A stretch of 16,952 nucleotides of DNA, taken from contig PUOB01000359.1 in NCBI GenBank assembly GCA_003551985.1, positions 1 through 16,952 of the forward strand, in the 5' to 3' direction. The notes below the pieces were generated by a model that saw only the letters and a program-made list of their open reading frames with translations, did no database searches and was not told the DNA's origin. Of the stretch, positions 1 through 7,632 are shown piece after piece. The position numbers and the translations under genes are program-made. Source of the stretch: Desulfobacteraceae bacterium. Its GTDB lineage: Bacteria > Desulfobacterota > Desulfobacteria > Desulfobacterales > Desulfosalsimonadaceae. Numbering within the stretch: the stretch's first letter is position 1; every line of letters starts with the position of its first letter.

Positions 1-100
1 CCCGGATCATGTCGCCCAGGACGTTTCCGGCATGATCCCGGTCCCGGAACACGAACCGGCGGTTTTTCAGTTCAGGCAGAGATACGATGGATTCTGTCAT
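1..100 (-). CDS. Phosphoribosyltransferase-like protein, N-terminal fragment cut by window edge
   Basis: Only the first 33 codons are inside the window; the gene runs off the left edge. The start is ATG at 98-100, preceded by a good ribosome binding site (AAGGAG on the minus strand, about 112-117). The visible N-terminus contains RFVFRDRDHAGNVLGDMI, which resembles the opening of small predicted phosphoribosyltransferases that begin with an F-x-D-R-x-x-A-G-x-x-L pattern. The diagnostic PRPP-binding loop lies outside the window, so the family call rests on this short pattern alone. The gene is read in the same direction as malQ and glgX but is separated from malQ by 306 bp, so it is probably a separate unit. 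Substrate unknown. Confidence 0.55.
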   Translation of the reverse strand, partial: MTESIVSLPELKNRRFVFRDRDHAGNVLGDMIR

Positions 101-242
101 GGCGCTATGGCTCCTTTTTCCTACGTATTTCCCGTCTGACAAAACCCCCAGTCCTCTGTGATTGCTCCTGTCCATCCGCCATTCGCAACCGGTAAACGAG
201 GTGTCACTGCTGATACGGATTTGCGGTTGTGCCGTTTTGTGG

Positions 243-301
243 GCTCTTCAACGGCTATTGGCTGTGGGCGCAGGCTGCTAATTATATCGATGTTGAAGAG
301 C
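243..301. repeat. 10-bp inverted repeat framing a candidate -10 box
   Basis: GCTCTTCAAC at 243-252 is matched exactly by its reverse complement GTTGAAGAGC at 292-301, leaving 39 bp between the arms. The interval contains the minus-strand TATAAT at 281-286. It could be a split operator, or chance. No repeat of this motif was noticed elsewhere in the window. Confidence 0.5.
281..286 (-). promoter_or_regulatory. Candidate -10 box for the phosphoribosyltransferase-like gene
   Basis: On the minus strand this reads TATAAT, a perfect sigma70-type -10 hexamer. The -35 position 17 bp upstream (304-309) reads TATGCT, a poor match, so the promoter would depend on an activator or be weak. Predicted transcription would begin near 274 and give a leader of roughly 170 nt before the ATG at 100. 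Apart from this box, the inverted repeat around it and the hairpin at 350-374, I see nothing else in the 101-406 gap. Confidence 0.35.
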
Positions 302-349
302 GTAGCATAGGTGCCGTGCTGAAAAACATTAAAACAGGGTCAGCGCATG

Positions 350-374
350 CGGCCCCGAAAGGCTGATTCGGCCG
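350..374 (-). terminator. Possible terminator hairpin after malQ
   Basis: Read on the minus strand, CGGCCGAA pairs with TTCGGGGCCG around a 7-nt loop, giving an 8-bp stem with a two-G bulge, about 33 nt after the malQ stop. No T-run follows directly; a short TTTT occurs roughly 15 nt later. It may stop or pause the glgX-malQ transcript, but it is not a classic intrinsic terminator. Confidence 0.3.
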
Positions 375-406
375 ACGCGAACAAGCGAGCGGCGGGGGGT
401 TCTGTG

Positions 407-1894
407 TCATGCCCGACCGAATAATGCCGTCATTTCCCGCAATTTCGGCGCGGAAACGGCTCCTGCCTCCCCTTCGGCAAGCCGCCACTGCCAGTTGCCG
501 GACTGGCTGCCCGGCCGGTTGATTCGTGCATCGCTTCCCAAGCCGAGCAGGTCCTGCATTGGGGTGATGCACATCCGCGCCCGCGACATGTAGGCAGTCC
601 GAATCAACTCATCGGGGAACTCCCTGGCCTTGATATGTCTGCCGAAGTACGCGAACACAACCTTTCTGGCTTTTTTGTTGGCTTCCTCCTCAAACCAGCC
701 CCTGGCCGTATTGGTATCGTGGGTGCCGGTATATACTACGCAGTTTTGATTGATTTGATGCGGTGCGTTCGGATTTTCGGCAATATTTTCATCAAAACCG
801 AAAACAAGCACCCGCATACCCGGTATGTCGAATTCCCGGCGGACCTCCCGGACATCCGCCGTGATATATCCCAGATCTTCCGCTATAATCGGAGGGTGTA
901 TGATTTGGCGAAACAAGGTGCCGAGCAGTTTCCTTGCCGGCGCTTTGACCCATCGGCCGTTTTCGGCTGTTTTTTCTTCTGCCGGAATTTCCCAGCAGGC
1001 GACAAGCCCCCGGAAATGGTCAATGCGCAGATAATCAAACATTTCCAGGTTGTGCCGGATGCGGCGCATCCACCAGTTAAAGCCCGTTTTTTGGTGCATC
1101 TTCCATCGAAATACCGGATGCCCCCATCGCTGCCCGGTTTTGCTGAAGTAATCCGGCGGAACCCCGGAAACGGCCAGGGGACGCATATCCTTGTCCAGCT
1201 TGAAAAGGTCCGGATGCGCCCATACATCCGCGCTTTCGAGGGGAATATAAATGGGCAGATCACCCAGAATACGGATACCCTTTGCGTGGCACCGCTTTTG
1301 CATTGCATTCCACTGCACCGAAAACAAGTACTGTAAAAAGCGGATATATGCGATATCTGTTGCAAGGTGCCGTGATGCCGAAGCCAGGGCGTCCGGTTTT
1401 CGGGTGCGGATCGGCGCCGGCCAGCGGTACCATCGGGCGCTTTTAAGTCGGTTTTTCAGGGCGGAAAATAAACTGTAATCATCCAGCCAGTGGGCATTGC
1501 GGGCGCAAAAAGCCTCAAACCGGTGATCCGCACGAAAGCGGGAAAACGCTTTTTGAAAAAGAATGTTTTTTGCGCGCCCGCTTTTTTCATAGTCGATCCG
1601 ACCGGCGGAAAAAACCGGCATATCCCGCAGGCCGCTTTTTTCCAAAAAACCGTCTTCAACCATTGTTTCAGGACTGATCAGCAGCGGATTGTACGCAAAG
1701 GCGGAAACACTGTGATAGGGGCTGTGCCCGTTTTTTGCATCGGTGGGGTTGACCGGCAGAATCTGCCAGACTCGCTGGCCGGCTTGATTCAGAAAATCAA
1801 TGAACCGATAGGCCTCCGGGCCCATGTCGCCGATGCCGAATGCGGACGCGAGGCTTTGGATGGGAAGAAGTATGCCGCTTGCGCGAATCATCAT
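407..1894 (-). CDS. malQ: 4-alpha-glucanotransferase (amylomaltase, GH77)
   Basis: Cytoplasmic enzyme that transfers alpha-1,4-glucan segments between maltodextrins, releasing glucose or re-sizing chains. The 495-residue length fits the compact bacterial GH77 type. Visible motifs in order: N-terminal substrate-site pattern with GHSPYHSVSAFAYNP (residues 56-70), DLPIYI (212-217), nucleophile Asp292 in LRIDHFRG, acid/base Glu339 in IIAEDLG and Asp393 in GTHDTNT. All three catalytic acids are present, so it should be active. The start is the first of two tandem ATG codons (1892-1894). The ribosome binding site is modest (AGGA about 12 nt upstream), which fits translation following glgX, whose stop lies 45 bp upstream. 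It probably supplies chains of suitable length to TreY, or recycles short dextrins left by it. Confidence 0.95.
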   Translation of the reverse strand: MMIRASGILLPIQSLASAFGIGDMGPEAYRFIDFLNQAGQRVWQILPVNPTDAKNGHSPYHSVSAFAYNPLLISPETMVEDGFLEKSGLRDMPVFSAGRIDYEKSGRAKNILFQKAFSRFRADHRFEAFCARNAHWLDDYSLFSALKNRLKSARWYRWPAPIRTRKPDALASASRHLATDIAYIRFLQYLFSVQWNAMQKRCHAKGIRILGDLPIYIPLESADVWAHPDLFKLDKDMRPLAVSGVPPDYFSKTGQRWGHPVFRWKMHQKTGFNWWMRRIRHNLEMFDYLRIDHFRGLVACWEIPAEEKTAENGRWVKAPARKLLGTLFRQIIHPPIIAEDLGYITADVREVRREFDIPGMRVLVFGFDENIAENPNAPHQINQNCVVYTGTHDTNTARGWFEEEANKKARKVVFAYFGRHIKAREFPDELIRTAYMSRARMCITPMQDLLGLGSDARINRPGSQSGNWQWRLAEGEAGAVSAPKLREMTALFGRA

Positions 1895-1939
1895 AGCCGG
1901 TTTCAGTCCTATTGTTTCGTTGGATGACGGTGATCGTCT

Positions 1940-4063
1940 TTATTGTGCGTTTTCCGCCGTTGTCTCGACAAGCACCAGCACGATCATGGAATATGGCGCC
2001 AAAGTTATTTTTTCATTGGCGGAAAGAAGGTTGTCTTCTTCAAGAAAGCCGCCTTGTGCCGTATCGATCACCCGGCGCCAGCGTGCATTCCATCTTTCGC
2101 CCACGACAATGAAATCTGTGGGTTCATGATGGGCGTTGAACATGAGGTAGAAGCTGTCATCGGTTACGGGCTCTCCCCGGGGATTGGGGTTCGGTATGGT
2201 TTCGCCGTTGAGGTACACGCAAAGAGAGCTTACATGCCCTTCTCCCCAGTTTTCTTCGGCCATCTGTTTGCCGTCTGGGGTAATCCAGATGATGTCCTTG
2301 ACCTCGCTGCCGTGGATGCGCCGCCCCAGAAACCAGCGCCTTCTCCTGAATACCGGGTGCTCCCTGCGGAAGCCGATGAGGCGGCGGCAGAAATCCAGAA
2401 GCGATTCATCAATATTTTCAAAGTCATACCAGGAGACGTCATTGTCCTGGCAGTATCCGTTGTTGTTGCCCTGCTGGGTCCGCCCGAATTCATCTCCGCC
2501 CAGAAGCATGGGCACGCCCTGGGACAGCATGAGCGTAACAAGGAAATTTTTTTTCTGACGGTCCCGCAGGGCGTTTATCTCCGCATCGTCCGTGGGTCCC
2601 TCTATCCCGCAGCTCCAGGAACGGTTGTGGTCCTCGCCGTCCTCGTTGTTTTCGCCGTTGGCGTCGTTGTGCTTTTCGTTGTAGGTGACCAGGTCGTTTA
2701 ATGTAAAGCCGTCGTGCGCGGTGACGAAATTGATACTGGCATAGGGCAGGCGGGCGGTATCTTCATACAGATCCGAACTTCCGGTGAAACGGTAGGCGAA
2801 CTCCCCCATGGTTTGTTCGCGGCCAGCCCAAAAATCGCGGATACAGTCCCGGTACTTGCCGTTCCATTCCGTCCACAAAGGCGGGAAGTTGCCCACCTGG
2901 TAACCGCCTTCGCCGATATCCCAGGGTTCTGCAATGAGTTTTACCTGGCTGATAATCGGGTCCTGCTGGATAATGTCAAAAAAAGACGACAGGCGGTCAA
3001 CGTCGTGCAGCTCCCGGGCAAGGGTGGATGCCAGGTCGAAACGGAAGCCGTCCACGTGCATTTCCATTACCCAGTATCGCAGCGAATCCATCAGAAGCTG
3101 CAGCGCATGGGGATGCCGCATGTTGAGGCTGTTGCCGCAGCCGGTATAATCCATATAGTACCGGGGGTCCTCCGTAAGCCGGTAGTAATAGGCATTGTCA
3201 ATGCCCTTGAAAGATAGCATCGGGCCAAGGTGGCTCCCTTCGCCGGTGTGGTTGTATACCACGTCGAGGATCACCTCGATGCCGGCATGGTGAAGCGACC
3301 GGACCATCTGCTTGACCTCCGACACCACTGCGCCCGGCCGTGTTTCCGATGCATATTCGTTATGTGGGGTGAAATACCCGATGGTGTTGTACCCCCAGTA
3401 GTTTCGCAGGCCTTTGTCCACCAGGTGTTGGTCGTGTATGAACTGGTGAACGGGCAGCAATTCAACTGCGGTGATGCCCAGCGTTTTGAAATAATCGATA
3501 ATTGCCGGATGCGCAAGCCCGGCATAGGTGCCGCGAAGCTCAGACGGCACTTCCGGATGGCGGGCGGTCAGCCCCTTGACATGGGTTTCGTAAATGATGG
3601 TTTCATGCCATGGAATTTGGAGCCGACGGTCCCCTTCCCAGTCAAAATGCGGCTGGTGCACCACGCACCGGGGCATGAACGGCGCACTGTCAGAGTCGCT
3701 TTTCACTTCAAAGCCCGCATCGAATGGATACGGGAATACCGCTTCATCCCACTGGATCTGTCCTTCAATGGCTTTGGCATACGGATCGATAAGCAGCTTG
3801 GCCGGGTTGCACCGGTGGCCGTTTTCCGGTTCCCACGGCCCGTGTACCCGGTAGCCGTAGCGCTGGCCGGGTTCGATTCCCGGAAGATATCCGTGCCAGC
3901 AGAATCCCGTGACTTCCGGCAAGTCGATCCGGGTTTCATTGCCCTGATCATCGAACAAGCACAATTCCACCCGCTCGGCGATTTCCGAAAAAAGGGAAAA
4001 GTTGGTGCCGGACCCGTCGAACACGGGGCCGATCGGGTGCGGTGTCCCTGGCCAGACTTTCAT
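1940..4063 (-). CDS. glgX: Glycogen debranching enzyme GlgX/TreX type (isoamylase family GH13)
   Basis: Hydrolyses alpha-1,6 branch points of glycogen or phosphorylase-limit dextrin in the cytoplasm, releasing linear maltodextrins. Length is 707 residues, normal for the family. An N-terminal CBM48-type domain (about 1-120, starting KVWPGTPHPIGPVFDGSGTN) precedes the TIM barrel. GH13 motifs: DVVYNH (267-272), nucleophile Asp343 in GFRFDLAST, acid/base Glu379 in LIAEPWD and Asp451 in VTAHDGFT. The start ATG (4061-4063) has a strong AAAGGAG eight nt upstream, which settles the start. It is the first gene of a minus-strand pair with malQ and diverges from the HAD-GH65/treYZ operon. Debranching enzymes are often neighbours of treY and treZ (then named treX), so feeding the trehalose route is the likely role. 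Confidence 0.95.
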   Translation of the reverse strand: MKVWPGTPHPIGPVFDGSGTNFSLFSEIAERVELCLFDDQGNETRIDLPEVTGFCWHGYLPGIEPGQRYGYRVHGPWEPENGHRCNPAKLLIDPYAKAIEGQIQWDEAVFPYPFDAGFEVKSDSDSAPFMPRCVVHQPHFDWEGDRRLQIPWHETIIYETHVKGLTARHPEVPSELRGTYAGLAHPAIIDYFKTLGITAVELLPVHQFIHDQHLVDKGLRNYWGYNTIGYFTPHNEYASETRPGAVVSEVKQMVRSLHHAGIEVILDVVYNHTGEGSHLGPMLSFKGIDNAYYYRLTEDPRYYMDYTGCGNSLNMRHPHALQLLMDSLRYWVMEMHVDGFRFDLASTLARELHDVDRLSSFFDIIQQDPIISQVKLIAEPWDIGEGGYQVGNFPPLWTEWNGKYRDCIRDFWAGREQTMGEFAYRFTGSSDLYEDTARLPYASINFVTAHDGFTLNDLVTYNEKHNDANGENNEDGEDHNRSWSCGIEGPTDDAEINALRDRQKKNFLVTLMLSQGVPMLLGGDEFGRTQQGNNNGYCQDNDVSWYDFENIDESLLDFCRRLIGFRREHPVFRRRRWFLGRRIHGSEVKDIIWITPDGKQMAEENWGEGHVSSLCVYLNGETIPNPNPRGEPVTDDSFYLMFNAHHEPTDFIVVGERWNARWRRVIDTAQGGFLEEDNLLSANEKITLAPYSMIVLVLVETTAENAQ

Positions 4064-4292
4064 GGCATCTGCTCCTTTATTGTTTGGATTGCCGCATGAT
4101 ATTCATGCAGCAGAAATACCGCTGTTGTCGACTAAATAACTAAAGAATAATGGTGCAGATATGGGGATGCCATGCAAATGACGGTATTTTTTGGTCCGGA
4201 TCGTTTTTGCCGGAACGGATGCGGTCGTCACCGCTCGTTTTTTTTGGTTTCAAGTGGCGGCGCCAGGGTGGCATCATTATTATGTAGTATAC
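4064..4292. other. glgX-proximal half of the divergent intergenic region
   Basis: This 229-bp stretch carries the strong glgX ribosome binding site (CTCCTT on the plus strand at 4072-4077) and otherwise no gene. A small inverted repeat, ATGTA-GTA-TACAT, lies at 4282-4294 and overlaps the candidate minus-strand -10 box. A reading frame from 4191 to 4493 crosses into the repeat element and shows no protein-like composition, so I do not call it. Confidence 0.4.
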
Positions 4293-4320
4293 ATTATAGA
4301 CGACTTCGCAAAAAGTCCAA
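4293..4320 (-). promoter_or_regulatory. Candidate promoter for glgX-malQ at the edge of repeat A
   Basis: On the minus strand TATAAT lies at 4293-4298. With a 16-bp spacer the -35 hexamer is TTGGAC (4315-4320), which has the key TTG but little else of the consensus. Transcription would start near 4286 and give a leader of about 220 nt before glgX. The -35 half lies inside dispersed repeat copy A and the -10 half lies just outside it. Confidence 0.35.
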
Positions 4321-4461
4321 TATCTGCGTTACGTACAATTTTTGAAGAATCTCACGTACGGCTAAGTACGCTCAATTCTTCAGAAATTGCACGCGCCTTG
4401 ATCTTGTCACGCCATGGCGTGATTCAAAGCCGTCTGAGCACGACTTTTTACAAGCGCATCA
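4299..4461 (+). repeat. Dispersed MITE-like palindromic repeat, copy A
   Basis: About 163 bp, matching copy B (12732-12885) in inverted orientation. The core at 4317-4406 aligns with the reverse complement of 12778-12867 over 90 ungapped positions with about 14 mismatches counted by eye. The ends carry imperfect terminal inverted repeats (CTTCGCAAAAAGTC at the left, GACTTTTTACAAG at the right). The interior is an imperfect long palindrome centred near CGTACGGCTAAGTACG. No open reading frame of substance is present. Architecture and size fit a non-autonomous miniature element. From memory, similar repeats occur in Desulfobacterales genomes; I cannot verify that here. Confidence 0.75.
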
Positions 4462-4462
4462 T

Positions 4463-4504
4463 TACAAGCGATCTCAAAAAAATCTTTTTTTGAGATCGCT
4501 TGTA
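4463..4504. promoter_or_regulatory. Perfect palindrome (20-bp arms, 2-nt centre) upstream of the HAD-GH65 operon
   Basis: The left arm at 4463-4482 begins TACAAGCGATCTC and ends in seven A; the centre is TC (4483-4484); the right arm at 4485-4504 is its exact reverse complement. A second outer pair, CATCATTA (4457-4464) and TAATGATG (4512-4519), extends the symmetry with an asymmetric insertion. It is not followed by a T-run in either direction, so it is a poor terminator. It ends 6 bp before a TATAAT box and therefore covers the -35 position. Operator, cruciform or mRNA-stem roles are all possible. Confidence 0.7.
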
Positions 4505-4515
4505 CACCATATAAT
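4488..4515 (+). promoter_or_regulatory. Candidate promoter of the HAD-GH65/kinase/treYZ operon
   Basis: A perfect -10 hexamer TATAAT lies at 4510-4515. With a 16-bp spacer the -35 would be TTTTGA (4488-4493); a closer match, TTGAGA (4490-4495), has only a 14-bp spacer. Transcription would start around 4522, about 23 nt before the ATG at 4545. The -35 lies wholly inside the right arm of the palindrome, so occupancy of the palindrome would be expected to block or remodel this promoter. Confidence 0.5.
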
Positions 4516-4544
4516 GATGGTCATTTCTTGGATTGGAAAACAAC

Positions 4545-7500
4545 ATGGCCGACCGATTGTTTGACGCCGTCATTTTCGATTTGGACGGCGTTATCACCCA
4601 CACCGCCCTGCTTCATGTGCGGGCATGGGCGCAGTTGTTTGATGCGTTTCTTCAGGCAGTCGCCGGGCGGAAAAATCAACCGTTTACACCTTTCACCCGA
4701 GAGGACTATCTTTCTTTTGTAGATGGAAAACCACGTTATGACGGTATTGTTTCTTTTCTGGGTGCAAAAGGGGTCGTACTGCCCTACGGGAGTCCCAACG
4801 ATCCCCCTCACAAGGAGACGGTATGCGGGCTTGGCAACCGGAAAAACGACATATTCAACGATCTGTTGCAAACCGAGGGCGTAACGGTTTTTCCCACCAG
4901 CGTGAAACTGATCGAAAAGCTCAAAAAAAACGGCGTAAAAATCGGGGTCGCCTCTTCGAGCAAAAACTGCCGCAACATTCTGGAAACCCAGGGGCTGCTG
5001 GACTTTTTCGATGTCCGGGTGGACGGTGAAGTGTCCGAGAAATGGGGGCTGTCCGGCAAACCCGCGCCGGATATTTTTACCGCTGCCTGCGACCGGCTGG
5101 GCGTGGACTATGACCGAGCGGTGGTGGTGGAGGATGCGGTATCCGGCGTTCAGGCTGGGCGAAACGGGCGTTTCGGCCTGGTCATCGGCGTTGCCCGGGA
5201 AATTGACGGCGCGGTGCTGTTGAAAAACGGTGCAGACCTGGTGGTAACCGATCTTGGGGAAATCCGCGTGGCTGACATCGAACGGTGGTTTGAAACGGGG
5301 CTTGCCGCTGATCAGTGGTGCATCATGTTTCATGACTATGACAAGGAGATTGAAAAAACCCGTGAAGCGCTCCTTGCCGTGGGCAACGGGTACCTGGGAA
5401 CCCGCGGCGCCATGGAAGAAAGTTGTTTCGGGGGGATCAATTATCCCGGCACCTACATGGCGGGCGTGTTCAACCGACTCACCTCGCGGGTGAGCGGCAA
5501 AGACATTGAAAACGAGGATTTTGTCAACTGCCCCAACTGGCTGCCAGTCAATTTCCGGATCGGCGATGACCCCTATATGGACATCAACCGCGTTGCCATT
5601 GCTTCCATCTCCAGGCAACTTGACCTGAAAACCGGCATCCTTCATCGGGACATGGTGGTCAAGGATGAATCCGGCCGCAAAACACGGATCGTATCGGAAC
5701 GCTTGGCAAGCATGGATGACCCGCACATTTGTGCACTCAAATACCGTCTGACCCCCCTGAATTATCAGGGGGAAATAACCGTTTCCGCGGCCATTGACGG
5801 AACGCATATTAATGATGGGGTCGAACGCTACAGGGACCTGAACCAAAAGCACCTTGCATCCTTGAAACAGGCAGCCATGGAGGGTTTGCTTTTGCTGACG
5901 GTCAAAACCACATCTTCGAATATAGAAATCGCCCTGGCCGCCGGGGTTCGCACAGGCGGCGCACCTGTTGCCGCCGTTTCCCATGAAACCTTACCGGGCC
6001 GGGCGGAAATATCGTATACTTATGACGCCCGGGAGAATCAGACATTCTTTCTGGAAAAGCGGGTGGCGCTGTATACATCGCAGGATGTTGGCGTAGACGA
6101 CCCTTCAGAAGCCGCGGATGCGGCATTGCACCAAATGCCCTCCTTTGATGCGGTGAAGCAGGCCAGCGTAACCCGGTGGGCCGCGCTTTGGGAAGAGATG
6201 GATATCCGGCTGACGGGCGACCGGTTCAGCCAGAAAATGCTCCGGCTTCATATGTACCACCTTATGGGGAGTGCCTCGCCTCACAACGTTCAACTGGATG
6301 CCGGGATGCCGGCGCGCGGCCTGCACGGGGAAGCTTACCGGGGGCATATTTTCTGGGACGAGCTTTTCATCCTTCCCTTTTACGACCTTCATTTTCCCGC
6401 GGTCGCCAGGTCGCTGCTCATGTACCGATACCGGCGCCTGGACAAGGCAAGAATGCTTGCCCGTGCTGAAGGTCGAAAGGGCGCGATGTTTCCCTGGCAG
6501 AGCGGCAGCTCCGGCCGGGAGGAAACCCAGGTGATTCATCTCAATCCCATGACCGGTAAGTGGGGGCCGGACCATAGCGCGCGTCAGCGCCATGTCTCTT
6601 TGGCCATCGCCTTTAACATCTGGCAGTATTATCATATCACCCGGGATACGGAATTCATGGAAGCCTTTGGCGCGGAAATGTTTTTCGAGATCTGCCGGTT
6701 TTTTGCGGACATGGCCCGTTTGGATCCGGATACGGGGCGTTTTCATATCGACGGCGTCATGGGTCCGGACGAGTTCCATGAAAAATATCCCGAAATCGAC
6801 ATCGGCGGCCTTACCGACAACGCCTATACCAACCTGATGGTCCACTGGGCGCTTGCAGCCGCCGGGGAGATTTTTGCAGCCATAAGCGGTCCTGCCAGAA
6901 AATCCCTTCATGCGGGGATCGGCGTCGATGCGCAGGAAATTGAGCAATGGCGAAATATCGCAACCAGGCTCAACGTGGTCATGACAGACGATGTCATGGC
7001 ACAGTTTGACGGCTATTTTTCCCTTGCGGAACTGGACTGGTATCATTACCGGGGGGTGTACGGCGATATTCATCGCCTGGACCGGATTTTGAAAAAAGAG
7101 GGGAAATCGCCGGATCAGTACAAGGCTGCCAAACAGGCCGACGTGCTGATGGCCTTTTTTGTATTGGGAGACCGGAAAGTATCTGAAATTCTTACATCTA
7201 TGGGATATGAACCGGGAAACGATTTTTTCGGAAAAAACCTGGCCTATTACATGCCCCGTACTTCCCATGGATCGACCCTGAGCCGCGTGGTGCACAGTGC
7301 CCTTGCCGCCGCGCAGGGGGACGCCCGAACCAGTTGGCAGTTCTACCAGGAAGCCCTTGCAAGCGATTATTCCGATGTCCAGGGGGGTACCACCGGAGAA
7401 GGGATTCATACGGGGGTCATGGCCGGGACCGTTCTTCTTGCCATGACGACATACGGTGGTTTGAGAATTGACGGCGAGGCGCCCCGGATTCATTCGGCAC

Positions 7501-7616
7501 TGCCCGGATTGTGGAAAAGAATCCGTTTCGGTGTATGGTTTCGCAGTGTTCGCTATGAATTTGACATTACCCGAAGTGAAGTGATCATGCGAAAGCAAAT
7601 GAATACAGACCATTAA
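4545..7616 (+). CDS. HAD beta-phosphoglucomutase-like domain fused to GH65 glycoside phosphorylase
   Basis: Bifunctional fusion of 1,023 residues from this start. Residues 1 to about 240 are a HAD hydrolase with a beta-phosphoglucomutase-type cap: nucleophile and acid/base pair Asp12/Asp14 in FDLDGVIT, cap pattern GKPRYDG (61-67), motif II ASSSKN (136-141), Lys172 in SGKPAPD, and Glu196-Asp197 in VVEDAVSG. From about 258 a GH65 enzyme follows: GNGYLGTRG (280-288), SGSSGREE (653-660), predicted general acid Glu743 in GPDEFHEK, HGSTLS (908-913) and GGTTGEGIH (947-955). GH65 members are mostly inverting phosphorylases giving beta-glucose-1-phosphate, which a phosphoglucomutase domain would turn into glucose-6-phosphate. 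Disaccharide specificity (trehalose, maltose, kojibiose or other) cannot be read from motifs alone, and some GH65 members are hydrolases. Mycobacterial OtsB1-type proteins share this domain pairing. An in-frame TTG at 4533 is an alternative start; ATG 4545 has GGA seven nt upstream. Confidence 0.9.
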   Translation: MADRLFDAVIFDLDGVITHTALLHVRAWAQLFDAFLQAVAGRKNQPFTPFTREDYLSFVDGKPRYDGIVSFLGAKGVVLPYGSPNDPPHKETVCGLGNRKNDIFNDLLQTEGVTVFPTSVKLIEKLKKNGVKIGVASSSKNCRNILETQGLLDFFDVRVDGEVSEKWGLSGKPAPDIFTAACDRLGVDYDRAVVVEDAVSGVQAGRNGRFGLVIGVAREIDGAVLLKNGADLVVTDLGEIRVADIERWFETGLAADQWCIMFHDYDKEIEKTREALLAVGNGYLGTRGAMEESCFGGINYPGTYMAGVFNRLTSRVSGKDIENEDFVNCPNWLPVNFRIGDDPYMDINRVAIASISRQLDLKTGILHRDMVVKDESGRKTRIVSERLASMDDPHICALKYRLTPLNYQGEITVSAAIDGTHINDGVERYRDLNQKHLASLKQAAMEGLLLLTVKTTSSNIEIALAAGVRTGGAPVAAVSHETLPGRAEISYTYDARENQTFFLEKRVALYTSQDVGVDDPSEAADAALHQMPSFDAVKQASVTRWAALWEEMDIRLTGDRFSQKMLRLHMYHLMGSASPHNVQLDAGMPARGLHGEAYRGHIFWDELFILPFYDLHFPAVARSLLMYRYRRLDKARMLARAEGRKGAMFPWQSGSSGREETQVIHLNPMTGKWGPDHSARQRHVSLAIAFNIWQYYHITRDTEFMEAFGAEMFFEICRFFADMARLDPDTGRFHIDGVMGPDEFHEKYPEIDIGGLTDNAYTNLMVHWALAAAGEIFAAISGPARKSLHAGIGVDAQEIEQWRNIATRLNVVMTDDVMAQFDGYFSLAELDWYHYRGVYGDIHRLDRILKKEGKSPDQYKAAKQADVLMAFFVLGDRKVSEILTSMGYEPGNDFFGKNLAYYMPRTSHGSTLSRVVHSALAAAQGDARTSWQFYQEALASDYSDVQGGTTGEGIHTGVMAGTVLLAMTTYGGLRIDGEAPRIHSALPGLWKRIRFGVWFRSVRYEFDITRSEVIMRKQMNTDH

Positions 7617-7632
7617 AATAAGGATACGCGTC

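Noticed and set aside
4191..4493. Plus-strand 100-codon frame in the glgX/HAD-GH65 gap
   Set aside because: It runs through repeat copy A and into the palindrome and is best explained as noncoding repeat sequence.
4463..4504. Intrinsic terminator
   Set aside because: The stem is strong but no T-run follows on either strand, and it lies just upstream of a -10 box rather than after a gene.
4521..5984. Long minus-strand open frame (487 codons) opposite the HAD-GH65 gene
   Set aside because: It lies wholly antisense to a gene with complete HAD and GH65 motifs, and its translation has no recognisable domain; an expected shadow in GC-rich coding DNA.
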